A stretch of DNA of 64,000 nucleotides from Pseudomonas azotoformans (GTDB lineage Bacteria > Pseudomonadota > Gammaproteobacteria > Pseudomonadales > Pseudomonadaceae): NCBI RefSeq assembly GCF_900103345.1, contig NZ_LT629702.1:2604001-2668000 (forward strand), in the 5' to 3' direction. Under the pieces are notes generated by a model. That model ran no database searches and was not told the origin of the DNA. It saw only the letters and a program-made list of their open reading frames with translations. Positions 44,237-52,944 of the stretch are shown here, one piece after another. The position numbers and the translations under genes are program-made. How positions within the stretch are numbered: the first letter of the stretch is position 1; each line of letters opens with the position of its first letter.

Positions 44237-45160
44237 TTAAAGCACCCGATCAAACAACGGCGCCACGTCATACCGCTGCTTCAACATCTGCGCATCCACC
44301 AAAAAATCCGCCGTGGCCTGGGCCTCGCTGATAATCTTCGGCGAGATCGGCAGCACCTTGATTGCATCGCGCTTGAACCACACCTTGGCGATTTCCGGCG
44401 CCGACTGGTTGGCCTTGGACCAGGCTTCGGCGTATTCATCGACGTGGGTGTTGCTCCAGACTCGGGCGCGAGTCAGGCGGGCAATGAAGTCTTTGATGAT
44501 CGCGCTTTTCTGCGCCAGGGCCGGCTCGTACGCCACGATGTAGGTCGGCGCACTCATCAGGCCCTTGGCGTTGCGGATCAGCGTGCTGCCTTCTTTTTCC
44601 TGCAACGACACGTAGGGTTCCCAGGTGCCGAAGGCGTCGATGTCGCCCTGGGTCAACGCCAGGCTGGCCTCGGCCGGCAGCAGGTATTTGAAGTTGACGC
44701 TGCTGCGCGGCACACCCGCTTCATCCAGCGCCTTGTACGCCAGTTGCTGGCTCCATGAGCCGTTCCAGATGGCAACGGTCTTGCCTTTGAGGTCGGCCAC
44801 CGAGTGAATGCCCTTGCGCGCCACAATACCCACGCCGTCGAGGCTGGTCTGGGTGCTGGCGACGACTTTCACCGGTGCGCCGTTGGCGGCCAGGCTGATC
44901 ACCGGGGTGTCGCCGACGATGCCCACATCCAACGCGCCGCTGGCCACGGCCGAGGCCACCGGGGAGCCGGTGTTGAAGCGCTTGAAGTCGATTTTGTAAG
45001 GCAAGTCCTTCAGCTCGCCCGACAGCTCCAGCACGATGCGGTTGGAGAAGAATTGGTCACCCACGACGAGGGTCAACGGCTCGGCGGCACTGGCCGACGG
45101 ACCATAGAGTGCAAGAGAGGCCACGCCTAGCAAGGACAGCAGTGTTCGACGGTTGATCAT
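44237..45160 (-). CDS. Sulfonate-type ABC substrate-binding protein (SsuA-like)
   Basis: 307 aa. N-terminal MINRRTLLSLLGVASLALYG with a cleavage near SASA-A; periplasmic. Fold type II binding protein of the nitrate/sulfonate/taurine class: SGALDVGIVGDTPVISLAAN and LKGKTVAIWNGSWSQQLAYK. No permease or ATPase gene is adjacent. Divergent from the flavoprotein at 45402, which is the usual partner in organosulfur scavenging. Start at 45160, where the signal begins. Regulation probably by sulfur starvation (inference). Confidence 0.87.
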   Translation of the reverse strand: MINRRTLLSLLGVASLALYGPSASAAEPLTLVVGDQFFSNRIVLELSGELKDLPYKIDFKRFNTGSPVASAVASGALDVGIVGDTPVISLAANGAPVKVVASTQTSLDGVGIVARKGIHSVADLKGKTVAIWNGSWSQQLAYKALDEAGVPRSSVNFKYLLPAEASLALTQGDIDAFGTWEPYVSLQEKEGSTLIRNAKGLMSAPTYIVAYEPALAQKSAIIKDFIARLTRARVWSNTHVDEYAEAWSKANQSAPEIAKVWFKRDAIKVLPISPKIISEAQATADFLVDAQMLKQRYDVAPLFDRVL

Positions 45161-45401
45161 GAAAAATCCCACAGGGTTAGAGGGTTGGTTTAACCATCTG
45201 TGGGCATGCAGTCTGGTCGCTTGAGGTAGAAGCTAACGCAATAAAAGCGCGGGGTTTAATACTGTTGGGCACTATCGATAGAACCGTCCCACAGGTCGCT
45301 AGTTGCTTTTCGTATTAAAACCTTCGCCGCCCCTGGGTTAGGGTGACGTCACCAGACCACTGGACCCCAGCACCTGAACCACTTTCAGCAAGGTCCATTG
45401 C

Positions 45402-46643
45402 ATGTCGATTCCCGCTTTGAATATCTGGGGCGCTCCGCCCACTGCCCGCTACGAACAATTGGCCGCGCCGTTTCGCCCACTGTTTGCGCAGATTCTCGCG
45501 CAGGCCGCCGAGGCGGATCAGACACGCGCCAGCCTCGCCACGGTGATCCAACAACTCAACGCCCTGGGCTTGCCACGCTGGCGCCTGCCGGCCAGTTATG
45601 GCGGCCAGGATGCGAGCCTGGTCGAGCTGCTCACGCTGCTCACTGAACTGTCTGCCGCCGAGTCCAACATCACCCAGGCCCTGCGCGGCCACTTTGGTTT
45701 TTGCGAAGACGTGCTCAGCGCCAAGGACCTCGACTGGCGCGCCAAGTGGCTGGACCGCCTCGGCCAAGGTGCCCTGCTCTCGCCCGGCAGCACCGAAGTC
45801 GGCAACGCGGCCCGTGGTGATTTTGATACCCGGCTGCACCGTGACGCCGCCGGCGCGTTGCGCATCAGCGGCAAGAAGTTCTACACCACCGGCGCGCTCT
45901 ACAGCGACCTGATCAACACCATTGCAACCGGTGAAAACGGCACCGTGTATACGGTTGTCGTCGACCTGAAAGCCCCAGGGGTACAGATCGTCGACGACTG
46001 GAACGGCTTCGGCCAACGCCTCACCGCCAGCGGCACCTGTATCTTCGATAACGCACCGGTGGTGGACGACGACGCGCGCCCCACCCAACAGCGCTTTGGC
46101 CATGGGCAGTCGTTCTTCCAGCTCTACCACCTCAGCACCCTGGCCGGTATTGCTCGGCGCGCCGCCCTCAGTGGTGCCGAAGAACTCAGCCGACGCGCCC
46201 GCACCTTCACCACCGGCAATGCCGACACAGCGAGCCAAGACGTGCAACTGCTACAGGTAATTGGTGAAGTCGCGAGCCAAGCCTACGCCGCGCAAGCCAT
46301 CGCCCAGCAAGCGGCCCAACGCCTGGAGTACACCGCGCAGTATGTGATCGCCCACGACCAGCCACTGCATGACGATGACCCGCAGGTTGCATTGGCCGAG
46401 CTGGAAGTGTGCCTGGCGGTGAACCCGGTGGTGGATGCGACGCTGGCCGCGACCACGGCCTTGTTCGATGCCCTGGGCGCCAGTGCCACTGCCAGCAGCA
46501 AGGCGTTGGACCGGCTGTGGCGCAATGCGCGCACCCTGGCGAACCATAACCCGAGGGTGTACAAGTCGCGGATTGTGGGCAATTACCTGGTGAATGGAAT
46601 CCTGCCGCCTGCGCAGTGGCGGGTGGGTGTGGCAAAGCACTGA
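45402..46643 (+). CDS. Acyl-CoA-dehydrogenase-like sulfur-acquisition flavoprotein (SfnB/DszC type)
   Basis: 413 aa, acyl-CoA dehydrogenase fold with FMN: LPASYGGQDASLVELLTLLT, YTVVVDLKAPGVQIVDDW, and a C-terminal helix bundle. Members such as DszC and SfnB oxygenate organosulfur compounds using FMNH2 from a separate reductase. Not a fatty-acid enzyme by context. Divergent from an SsuA-like protein, which supports a role in sulfonate/sulfone use; no reductase is adjacent. Confidence 0.82.
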   Translation: MSIPALNIWGAPPTARYEQLAAPFRPLFAQILAQAAEADQTRASLATVIQQLNALGLPRWRLPASYGGQDASLVELLTLLTELSAAESNITQALRGHFGFCEDVLSAKDLDWRAKWLDRLGQGALLSPGSTEVGNAARGDFDTRLHRDAAGALRISGKKFYTTGALYSDLINTIATGENGTVYTVVVDLKAPGVQIVDDWNGFGQRLTASGTCIFDNAPVVDDDARPTQQRFGHGQSFFQLYHLSTLAGIARRAALSGAEELSRRARTFTTGNADTASQDVQLLQVIGEVASQAYAAQAIAQQAAQRLEYTAQYVIAHDQPLHDDDPQVALAELEVCLAVNPVVDATLAATTALFDALGASATASSKALDRLWRNARTLANHNPRVYKSRIVGNYLVNGILPPAQWRVGVAKH

Positions 46644-46668
46644 CAGTTCGAGGGCGCAACAAAGATCA

Positions 46669-46760
46669 AATGTGGGAGGGGGCTTGCCCCCGATTGCGGA
46701 CATCCAGTCACTGCAGTGTTAGTTGACCCACCGCCATCGGGGGCAAGTCCCCTCCCACAG
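46669..46760. repeat. REPIN (GTGGGAGGGGGC type)
   Basis: Between the convergent flavoprotein and M20 deacylase genes; 92 bases. Confidence 0.9.
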
Positions 46761-46765
46761 GTAAC

Positions 46766-47914
46766 CTACACGCTCACAAACTTCAGCACCCGCGCCAACA
46801 TCCGGTCACAGGCCTGCAACTGCGCCAGGCTGATGAACTCATCCGGTTTGTGGCCCTGCTCCATGCTGCCAGGCCCACACACCACCGTGGGAATACCGGC
46901 CTGGTCGAACAACCCGCCTTCGGTACCAAAGGCCACCGTGCCAAAATCCTGCGAGCCACAGAACTGCGCCACCCACTCTGCGGCCTGGCTTTCTGGCGAC
47001 GTGGCCAGCCCTGGATAACTGGACAACTCGCTGATGCTGATCGCCGATTGCGCGCTCACCGCCCGCATTGCCGGCAATAGGGAGTGCTCGGCGTAGTCGC
47101 GCAGTTGCTGCACCACCTGCCAGGGATCCTGGGCCGGTAGCGAGCGCACTTCAAAGTCGAAACTGCACTCCTGCGGCACGATATTCAGTGCCTTGCCGCC
47201 GCTGATCAAACCGGTCTGCACCGTAGAAAACGCCGGATCAAAACGCGCATCCAGATGCTGCGTCGCCTTGAGCGTTTCGCCCAGACGCACCAGCTCGCTG
47301 ACCAGGCGCGCCGCGTATTCAATCGCGTTCACACCCGCCGGCGCATACGCCGAATGGCATGCCGCACCGTGCACCTGGCAGCGCATCGCCAGCTTGCCTT
47401 TGTGGCCCAGCACCGGTTTGAGTTCGGTGGGTTCGCCAATCACACACAGCAGAGGCTTGACCGGCTGCCCATGGAACCGCTCGATCAACGAGCGCACGCC
47501 CAGGCAGCCGACTTCCTCATCGTAGGACAGCGCGATATGCACCGGCATGCGCAACGGCGCCTGCACCAGCGCCGGCACGCACGCCAGCACACAAGCGATG
47601 TAGCCCTTCATGTCGGCCGTGCCACGCCCGTACAACTTGCCGTCCTGTTCCGTCAGCTCGAACGGCGCCACGCGCCAGCGCTGCCCGTCGACCGGTACTG
47701 CATCGGTATGCCCGGACAACACGATGCCGGGCACCTGTGCCGGGCCGATGGTCGCAAGCAGGTTGGCCTTGCTCTTGTGTGCGTTGTACACCAGTTCACA
47801 AGCCACGCCGTGGTCTTGCAGGTAGGTGCGCACAAAGTCGATCAAGGCCAGGTTGGATTCGCGGCTGGTGGTGTCGAAGCGCACCAGTTGCGCCAGCAGG
47901 TCGCGGCTGTTCAT
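46766..47914 (-). CDS. M20 zinc deacylase (acetylornithine deacetylase-like)
   Basis: 382 aa, M20/ArgE family: metal ligands in LSGHTDAVPVDG, YGRGTADMKGYIAC, SYDEEVGCLGVRS, GEPTELKPVLGHKG, and the C-terminal His in GHKPDEF. Removes an acyl group from an N-acyl amino acid, releasing a free amine. Last gene of the minus-strand cluster, so in catabolism, not arginine synthesis: I therefore withhold argE. ATGA overlap with the DUF1028 gene. Confidence 0.88.
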   Translation of the reverse strand: MNSRDLLAQLVRFDTTSRESNLALIDFVRTYLQDHGVACELVYNAHKSKANLLATIGPAQVPGIVLSGHTDAVPVDGQRWRVAPFELTEQDGKLYGRGTADMKGYIACVLACVPALVQAPLRMPVHIALSYDEEVGCLGVRSLIERFHGQPVKPLLCVIGEPTELKPVLGHKGKLAMRCQVHGAACHSAYAPAGVNAIEYAARLVSELVRLGETLKATQHLDARFDPAFSTVQTGLISGGKALNIVPQECSFDFEVRSLPAQDPWQVVQQLRDYAEHSLLPAMRAVSAQSAISISELSSYPGLATSPESQAAEWVAQFCGSQDFGTVAFGTEGGLFDQAGIPTVVCGPGSMEQGHKPDEFISLAQLQACDRMLARVLKFVSV

Positions 47915-48585
47915 CGGTCATCTCCCGGCACCGCATAACCCGGTGCGATCTGCGGGTTGAGCGCACGGTCGATGTAATCCTGCAATTGCCCGCGATAGGC
48001 CTGCCAGAGTTGGTCGAGGGCGCTGATCGGGCCCGTATCGGCCCAATCCACGCGCAGATTGACCACCGGCCACAGCAGGTCATCGACGATCACCAGCGCC
48101 GCCGAATGCACCGGCCCGGCTTCGCCACCGCCCGCCACACCGGCGTGCATCGCGGCCAGCAGCCGGTCAGCCAGGTGCCCCGGGGCCGCTTCGAACGCCG
48201 CCACCATGGCCTCGATCACCTCAGCGTTGGCCAACATGTTGCCTGCCGCCACGCAGCCCTCACCGCTCACTGCGTGGTGAATGCCCAGGGTCTGCGCACC
48301 GCTGAAATGCGCGGTGCGGCCCAGATGATCAATCACGCTGACCTGGCGATACTCGCTGTGATCCTGACCGGCCAACATCGCCAGCGCTTCACTCGGCGCC
48401 AGGCCCTGCTCCAGTAAATCCAGCACCTGTGGCCCCAGGCTCGGCAAGGTGATGTTCTGCGACGCCACCGCGCCCACACCGGGGCGCAGCCAGGGGCAAC
48501 GCGCGCCCACGGCAATGCTCGATGAGCTGATCGCAATGCCCAACTGGCCCGTCTCGGCGCAGCGGGCGACAACGGAAAACGTCAT
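47911..48585 (-). CDS. DUF1028 protein (Ntn-hydrolase-like)
   Basis: 224 aa. DUF1028 core (MTFSVVARCAETGQLGIAIS, then WLRPGVGAVASQNITLP and VSVIDHLGRTAHFSGAQTLG). The second-residue Thr after Met is suited to act as an N-terminal nucleophile if Met is removed; the fold is predicted Ntn-hydrolase-like. Substrate unknown. Starts 9 bases after the aldolase stop and overlaps the M20 gene, so part of one operon. Confidence 0.87.
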   Translation of the reverse strand: MTFSVVARCAETGQLGIAISSSSIAVGARCPWLRPGVGAVASQNITLPSLGPQVLDLLEQGLAPSEALAMLAGQDHSEYRQVSVIDHLGRTAHFSGAQTLGIHHAVSGEGCVAAGNMLANAEVIEAMVAAFEAAPGHLADRLLAAMHAGVAGGGEAGPVHSAALVIVDDLLWPVVNLRVDWADTGPISALDQLWQAYRGQLQDYIDRALNPQIAPGYAVPGDDR

Positions 48586-48594
48586 GGGGTGTCC

Positions 48595-49326
48595 TCAGTC
48601 GAGCACGGAAGGGTCCGCGTCGATCATCAACTGCTTCATTTCTTCGAAATGCTGGCGCGAAAAGTCGGTGATGCCTTCCCAGCCCCGTGCGGTTTTTTCC
48701 GCCACTTCATCGGACAGCACTCGCAACGGCTGCCCGGTGGACCAGGCCGTGACGAGGATCTGGCAGGAACGTTCCAGGGTCCAGATGTCGTCGAAGGCTT
48801 CACCGATGGAACCGGCCGTGACCATCACGCCGTGGTTACCCATCAACAGGCGGCTCTTGCCGTCGAGCAGCCCGGCCAGGCGCGCGCCTTCGGCCTCGGT
48901 GTCGGCCATGCCGCCGTACAATTCGTCCACGGCCACGCGGTTGAAGTAGCGCGCAGTATTCTGGTCGATCGGTGGAATGTGCGGCCTGGCCAGGCACGCC
49001 ACCGCCGTGGTGTACACCGGGTGCAGGTGCAGCACCGCACGGGTCTGCGGCAGCAGCCGGTGGATCTGCCCGTGGATCGACCACGCCGTGGCATCCACGT
49101 TGGGGTGATCGGCACAGGCCGTGTCGTCTGCGTTCAATAGCAACAGATCGCTCGCGCGAATACGTGAAAAGTGCTTCCACTTCGGGTTGAGCAAAAACTG
49201 TTTGCCATCGGCCGAGACGGCGGCGCTGAAGTGGTTGGCCACCGCCTCATGCATGCCCAGGTGGGCGATGATGCGAAAGGTCGCCGCCAGGTCGATGCGC
49301 GTCTGTTCTTCGTGGGATAACGCCAT
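48595..49326 (-). CDS. Class II aldolase/adducin family protein
   Basis: 243 aa. Metal-binding His in LHLHPVYTTAVACLARP and a third His in LLMGNHGVMVTAGSI; catalytic-type loop VANHFSAAVSADG. Members do zinc-dependent retro-aldol or decarboxylation reactions. Start at 49326 (GGAG upstream); the longer frame to 49368 has none. In the operon it sits between the binding protein and DUF1028. Confidence 0.88.
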   Translation of the reverse strand: MALSHEEQTRIDLAATFRIIAHLGMHEAVANHFSAAVSADGKQFLLNPKWKHFSRIRASDLLLLNADDTACADHPNVDATAWSIHGQIHRLLPQTRAVLHLHPVYTTAVACLARPHIPPIDQNTARYFNRVAVDELYGGMADTEAEGARLAGLLDGKSRLLMGNHGVMVTAGSIGEAFDDIWTLERSCQILVTAWSTGQPLRVLSDEVAEKTARGWEGITDFSRQHFEEMKQLMIDADPSVLD

Positions 49327-49380
49327 GGATCGGACTCCGCAGGGCGCGGCCGCAGGCGAATGCGGCACGCGCGTGTAGGT

Positions 49381-50211
49381 TTACTTCGGCATCAGTGCGG
49401 CGATGTCGGCATCGGTCGGCGCTTGGAAGTTGTACTTCTTGAGCAGGGCGGCGTACTCCGGCGTGGCGCGGTACTTTTCCAGGCCGTCGAGCAGGGCTTG
49501 TTTCACGCTGTCATTGCCTTTCTTCACGCCGAAGCCGTTGAGCACCGGGTAGATCAGGGTGTCGGAAGAGATCACCACGCGGCTGCCGAGCTTGTCGATC
49601 ACGCCTCGGGCCACGGCGGCGTCGGTGATCTGCGCTTCAACCGCGTGGGCCAGCAGCGCCTGGGTGGTTTGCGGGTCGGTGCTGTATTCGCTGATCTGGA
49701 TCGGCTTCAGGCCCTTGGCCACGCAGTATTCGGTGGACAGCTTGTTCATCTGCGCCAGCCACGAGGTGGCGCCCATGGAGCCGATCTTGTGGCCGCAGAA
49801 TTCCTCCGGGGTCTTGGGCTGGAGGCTGCTGTCCTTGAGGGTCAGGATCGACTCGCCGCTCTTGAGGTAAGGGATCATGTCGATGACTTTGACGCGCTCG
49901 GCGGTGATGTACATCGACGAGTTGGTCACGTCGAAACGCCCGGCCTGCAGACCGGTGATCAGGTTGGGAAAGCGCGTATCGAGGGTCTCGACCTTGCGTC
50001 CCATGACCTTGCCCAGGCCGTCCATGAATTCGATATCAAAGCCTGCCGGCTTGTTGTTATCCATGTACTCATAGGGGAAGAACGTCACGTCGGAACCGGC
50101 GATGATCTTGCCGTCCTGCTGGAACGCCGACGCGGCCAACGAGGTCAGTGCAACCGCTGCGCCCAGCAGGCACACGGCAAGGGGACGAACACTTTTACGA
50201 AACGCTGTCAT
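49381..50211 (-). CDS. Polar amino-acid ABC substrate-binding protein
   Basis: 276 aa. Signal peptide (residues 1-29; VALTSLAASAF). SBP_bac_3 fold: AGSDVTFFPYEYMDNNKPAG, ETLDTRFPNLITGLQAGRFD, and the carboxylate-binding Arg in ITAERVKVIDMIPYLKSG. Two Cys (EEFCGHKIG, STEYCVAKG) may form a disulfide. Pairs with the fused transporter at 51139. Start at 50211 with AGGT upstream. Confidence 0.9.
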   Translation of the reverse strand: MTAFRKSVRPLAVCLLGAAVALTSLAASAFQQDGKIIAGSDVTFFPYEYMDNNKPAGFDIEFMDGLGKVMGRKVETLDTRFPNLITGLQAGRFDVTNSSMYITAERVKVIDMIPYLKSGESILTLKDSSLQPKTPEEFCGHKIGSMGATSWLAQMNKLSTEYCVAKGLKPIQISEYSTDPQTTQALLAHAVEAQITDAAVARGVIDKLGSRVVISSDTLIYPVLNGFGVKKGNDSVKQALLDGLEKYRATPEYAALLKKYNFQAPTDADIAALMPK

Positions 50212-50238
50212 GGTGATTACCTGCAAGGGTTTAGGGGG

Positions 50239-51111
50239 TTAGGCAGTGGCTGAATCTTGTCCCGCCTGTTGCACGAAGAACGACGCGCCACGAGGCTTCT
50301 GCGGCAGGCGCATGTGGTTGTCGGTGGAACGCACCAGGCCACTTTCTTCACCGGCCACCAGTAGGCCGGCATGCGCACTGGGCAACGGGTTTTCGCCGAA
50401 GGGCAGCGCGTCTTCAGCGGCATAGACACTGATGAACAGGGTGCGCGGCAGTTCGGTCTCGTTAGGGCTGGAAGCATGCAGCAGCCGGGTGTGCATGAAG
50501 CACACCGAGCCGGCCGGGCCGTAACAGGCCACCGGTTGCTGGCAATGTTGCGCGACCACGCTGTCGTCCACCGAGCCGGTGAAACGCTGGTGCTGCCAGT
50601 GCGACCACAGCGGGCCTTTGTGGCTGCCGGGGATCACGTTCAGCGGGCCGTTCTGCGGCGTCACTTCGCTGACCATCAGCAAGGCGGTGACGATGTCGTC
50701 GTTGCTGTGGGGCGTGAACAGGAAGTCCTGGTGCCACTTCACCTGGGTCGCGGTATGGGGCAGTTTGGAGTTGATCTTGCTGTGGTGAAAACGCGTACCC
50801 TGGGCGCCGATCAGTTGCGCGGAAATCGCCGCCATGCGCGAGTGCAACGCCACGCGCTCATAGGCCGGCGAAATCTCGGTGGGCGAGCTGACCCGGCGCA
50901 GTGACGGGTGGTCGGCGCGGTGGTCGCCCTCCAGGTCAAAGCGCTCGCGGCCATCGACGGTGGCGCCCCAGCCCCGGTCATGACTGCGGCTTTCTTCCAC
51001 CCATTGGTCGAAGTCATGCTGCAGCGCGGCCACTTCATCCAGTGACAGCACGCCTTCTACCACCAGGAAGCCGTCGCGCTGGAATTGTTCGATTTGCGAT
51101 TGCTCGATCAT
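50239..51111 (-). CDS. Phytanoyl-CoA-dioxygenase family enzyme
   Basis: 290 aa. Fe(II)/2-oxoglutarate dioxygenase: HxD in VKWHQDFLFTPHSND, the distal His in CFMHTRLLHASSPNET and the 2OG Arg in LPRTLFISVYAAED. Hydroxylates an unactivated carbon in its substrate. Between the transporter gene and its binding protein (27-base gaps on each side), so its substrate is probably the imported compound. Confidence 0.88.
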   Translation of the reverse strand: MIEQSQIEQFQRDGFLVVEGVLSLDEVAALQHDFDQWVEESRSHDRGWGATVDGRERFDLEGDHRADHPSLRRVSSPTEISPAYERVALHSRMAAISAQLIGAQGTRFHHSKINSKLPHTATQVKWHQDFLFTPHSNDDIVTALLMVSEVTPQNGPLNVIPGSHKGPLWSHWQHQRFTGSVDDSVVAQHCQQPVACYGPAGSVCFMHTRLLHASSPNETELPRTLFISVYAAEDALPFGENPLPSAHAGLLVAGEESGLVRSTDNHMRLPQKPRGASFFVQQAGQDSATA

Positions 51112-51138
51112 TTTAGTGTTTCCTGAACGTTAAACAGA

Positions 51139-52656
51139 TCACGCCAGCGAGACGTCCTTGAGGAACGCCTCCACGCGTGGGTTGTGGCCGTTGCGCAGGG
51201 CGCCCGGCGTGTCGTCGCAGACCACGCGGCCCTTCTCCATGAACACGATGCGGTCGGAGACCTTGAAGGCGAAGTTCATCTCGTGGGTGACGATGACCAT
51301 GGTGATGCCCTCCTCGGCCAGGGCTTCGATCACCTGCAGCACTTCGTTGACTTTCTCCGGGTCCAGCGCCGAGGTGGGCTCGTCGAACAACATGATCTGC
51401 GGGCGCATCATCAGCGCGCGGGCGATAGCCACGCGTTGCTGTTGGCCGCCGGACAACTGGTGCGGGTACTTCCAGGCGTGGTCGAGCATGCCGACCTTGT
51501 GCAGCAGCGCATAGGCCTGTTGCTTGAGCTCGGCGGTCGCGCCCAGGCGGTGGTACTTGGGCGCCATCAGCAGGTTGTCGAGCACGCTCAAGTGCGGGAA
51601 CAGGTTGAAGCTCTGGAACACCATGCCGATGTGCAGGCGATGTTCGGCGTGCTCGATGTACTGGGGTTTCTGCGCGCCGACTTTGTTCAGGTGAATGAAG
51701 GGCTGGCCATTGATCCTGATCTCGCCGTTATCCAGTTGCTCCAGGCCGTTGAGCAGGCGAATCAGTGTGGTCTTGCCGGAGCCCGACGGGCCGATCACCG
51801 ACACCACTTCACCGGGCTGGATCTGCAGATTCACCGAGCCCAACACCTCGATATCGTTGTAGGCCTTGTGCAACCGCGTGGCCTGCAACGCCGACTCGCC
51901 ATTATTGGCCGGGCGCGCCAAGGCGGTGCGCTGTTGGGTCGCCAGGGCCAGCACCGCCGCATCGGGCACGCGGGACACGTTGCGCTGGTTGACGTCGAGA
52001 AAGCGCTCCAGGCGTTTGAGCAGAAAGTCGAACACCGTGACGATAAACACGTAGAAAAACGCCACCGCCGCCATGGTTTCGATCACCAGGAAGTTCTGCG
52101 AATACAGGCGCTGGCCGACCATCAGGATCTCGGTCAGGGAGATCACCGACACCAACGAGGTGAGCTTGACGATAGAGATGTACTCGTTGGCCAGCGACGG
52201 CAAGGCCACCCGCAGCGCCTGGGGAATTACCACGCGCCACTGGGTGCCGAAGAACTTCAAGCCCAGCGCCCGCGCCGCCTCGCCCTGGCCCTTGGGAATC
52301 GACAGCAGCCCACCGCGATGGATCTCGGCCACATAGGCGGTTTCGCAGATCACCAGCGCCAACAGGCCGGACCAGAACGGGTCGGCCAGCACCGCCGAGG
52401 TACCCGGCAACGCTTGCGGCAGGTTGTAGATAAAGATCAGCAGCACCAACAGCGGCAGGCTGCGGAACAGCCAGATATAGCCGCGAGCCGGCACGCTGAG
52501 CAAACCATGCTTGGATTGCTTGGCCAGCGCCAGCAGAAAGCCCAGGCCAATGCTCAACACCCAGGTCAGGGTACTGAGCTTGATCACCGTCCACGTCGCC
52601 CGCCAGAACTCGGCATCGCCCAGCAAACCAAACATGTAATTCCAGTCGAATGTCAT
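51139..52656 (-). CDS. Fused amino-acid ABC permease and ATPase
   Basis: 505 aa. Residues 1-240: HisM-type permease, five helices, EAA loop EAARALGLKFFGTQWRVVIP. Residues 255-505: ATPase with Walker A GPSGSGKTT, QSFNLFPHLSV, signature LSGGQQQRVAIARAL, Walker B IMLFDEPTSALDPE and switch His in VTHEMNFAF. Normally two genes; the fusion is uncommon. First gene of the cluster; imports a polar amino-acid-like molecule. Confidence 0.93.
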   Translation of the reverse strand: MTFDWNYMFGLLGDAEFWRATWTVIKLSTLTWVLSIGLGFLLALAKQSKHGLLSVPARGYIWLFRSLPLLVLLIFIYNLPQALPGTSAVLADPFWSGLLALVICETAYVAEIHRGGLLSIPKGQGEAARALGLKFFGTQWRVVIPQALRVALPSLANEYISIVKLTSLVSVISLTEILMVGQRLYSQNFLVIETMAAVAFFYVFIVTVFDFLLKRLERFLDVNQRNVSRVPDAAVLALATQQRTALARPANNGESALQATRLHKAYNDIEVLGSVNLQIQPGEVVSVIGPSGSGKTTLIRLLNGLEQLDNGEIRINGQPFIHLNKVGAQKPQYIEHAEHRLHIGMVFQSFNLFPHLSVLDNLLMAPKYHRLGATAELKQQAYALLHKVGMLDHAWKYPHQLSGGQQQRVAIARALMMRPQIMLFDEPTSALDPEKVNEVLQVIEALAEEGITMVIVTHEMNFAFKVSDRIVFMEKGRVVCDDTPGALRNGHNPRVEAFLKDVSLA

Positions 52657-52843
52657 CGTCGCTGTGCCCTGAGAAGTTGATCTACATCGATGGGTTCAGA
52701 GTCGTGGTGGGAGGCGGTTGGGGTCAATTCGTAAAAGCCGGGGCACTGGGTAGGTAGAACCTATGCAGCTCAAAAGGGTGCAAGCCAGAATCCGTAGCGC
52801 GTCGCGCGCTGCATTTCGGTGCACGACAGGATTGCTGCGTTTC

Positions 52844-52944
52844 TGTAGGAGCGAGCTTGCTCGCGAAAAACCCAAGAGCACCGCGTTCACCCAGGCTTCC
52901 CGCGTTATCGTTAACGCCCTTCGCGAGCAAGCTCGCTCCTACAG
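52844..52944. repeat. REPIN (TGTAGGAGCGAGC type)
   Basis: In the gap between the ABC gene and the LysR gene. Its right arm encodes the LysR protein's C-terminus. Confidence 0.92.

Noticed and set aside
46766..47914. Naming this gene argE (arginine synthesis)
   Set aside because: Operon context is catabolic, and M20 deacylases of different specificity look alike at motif level.
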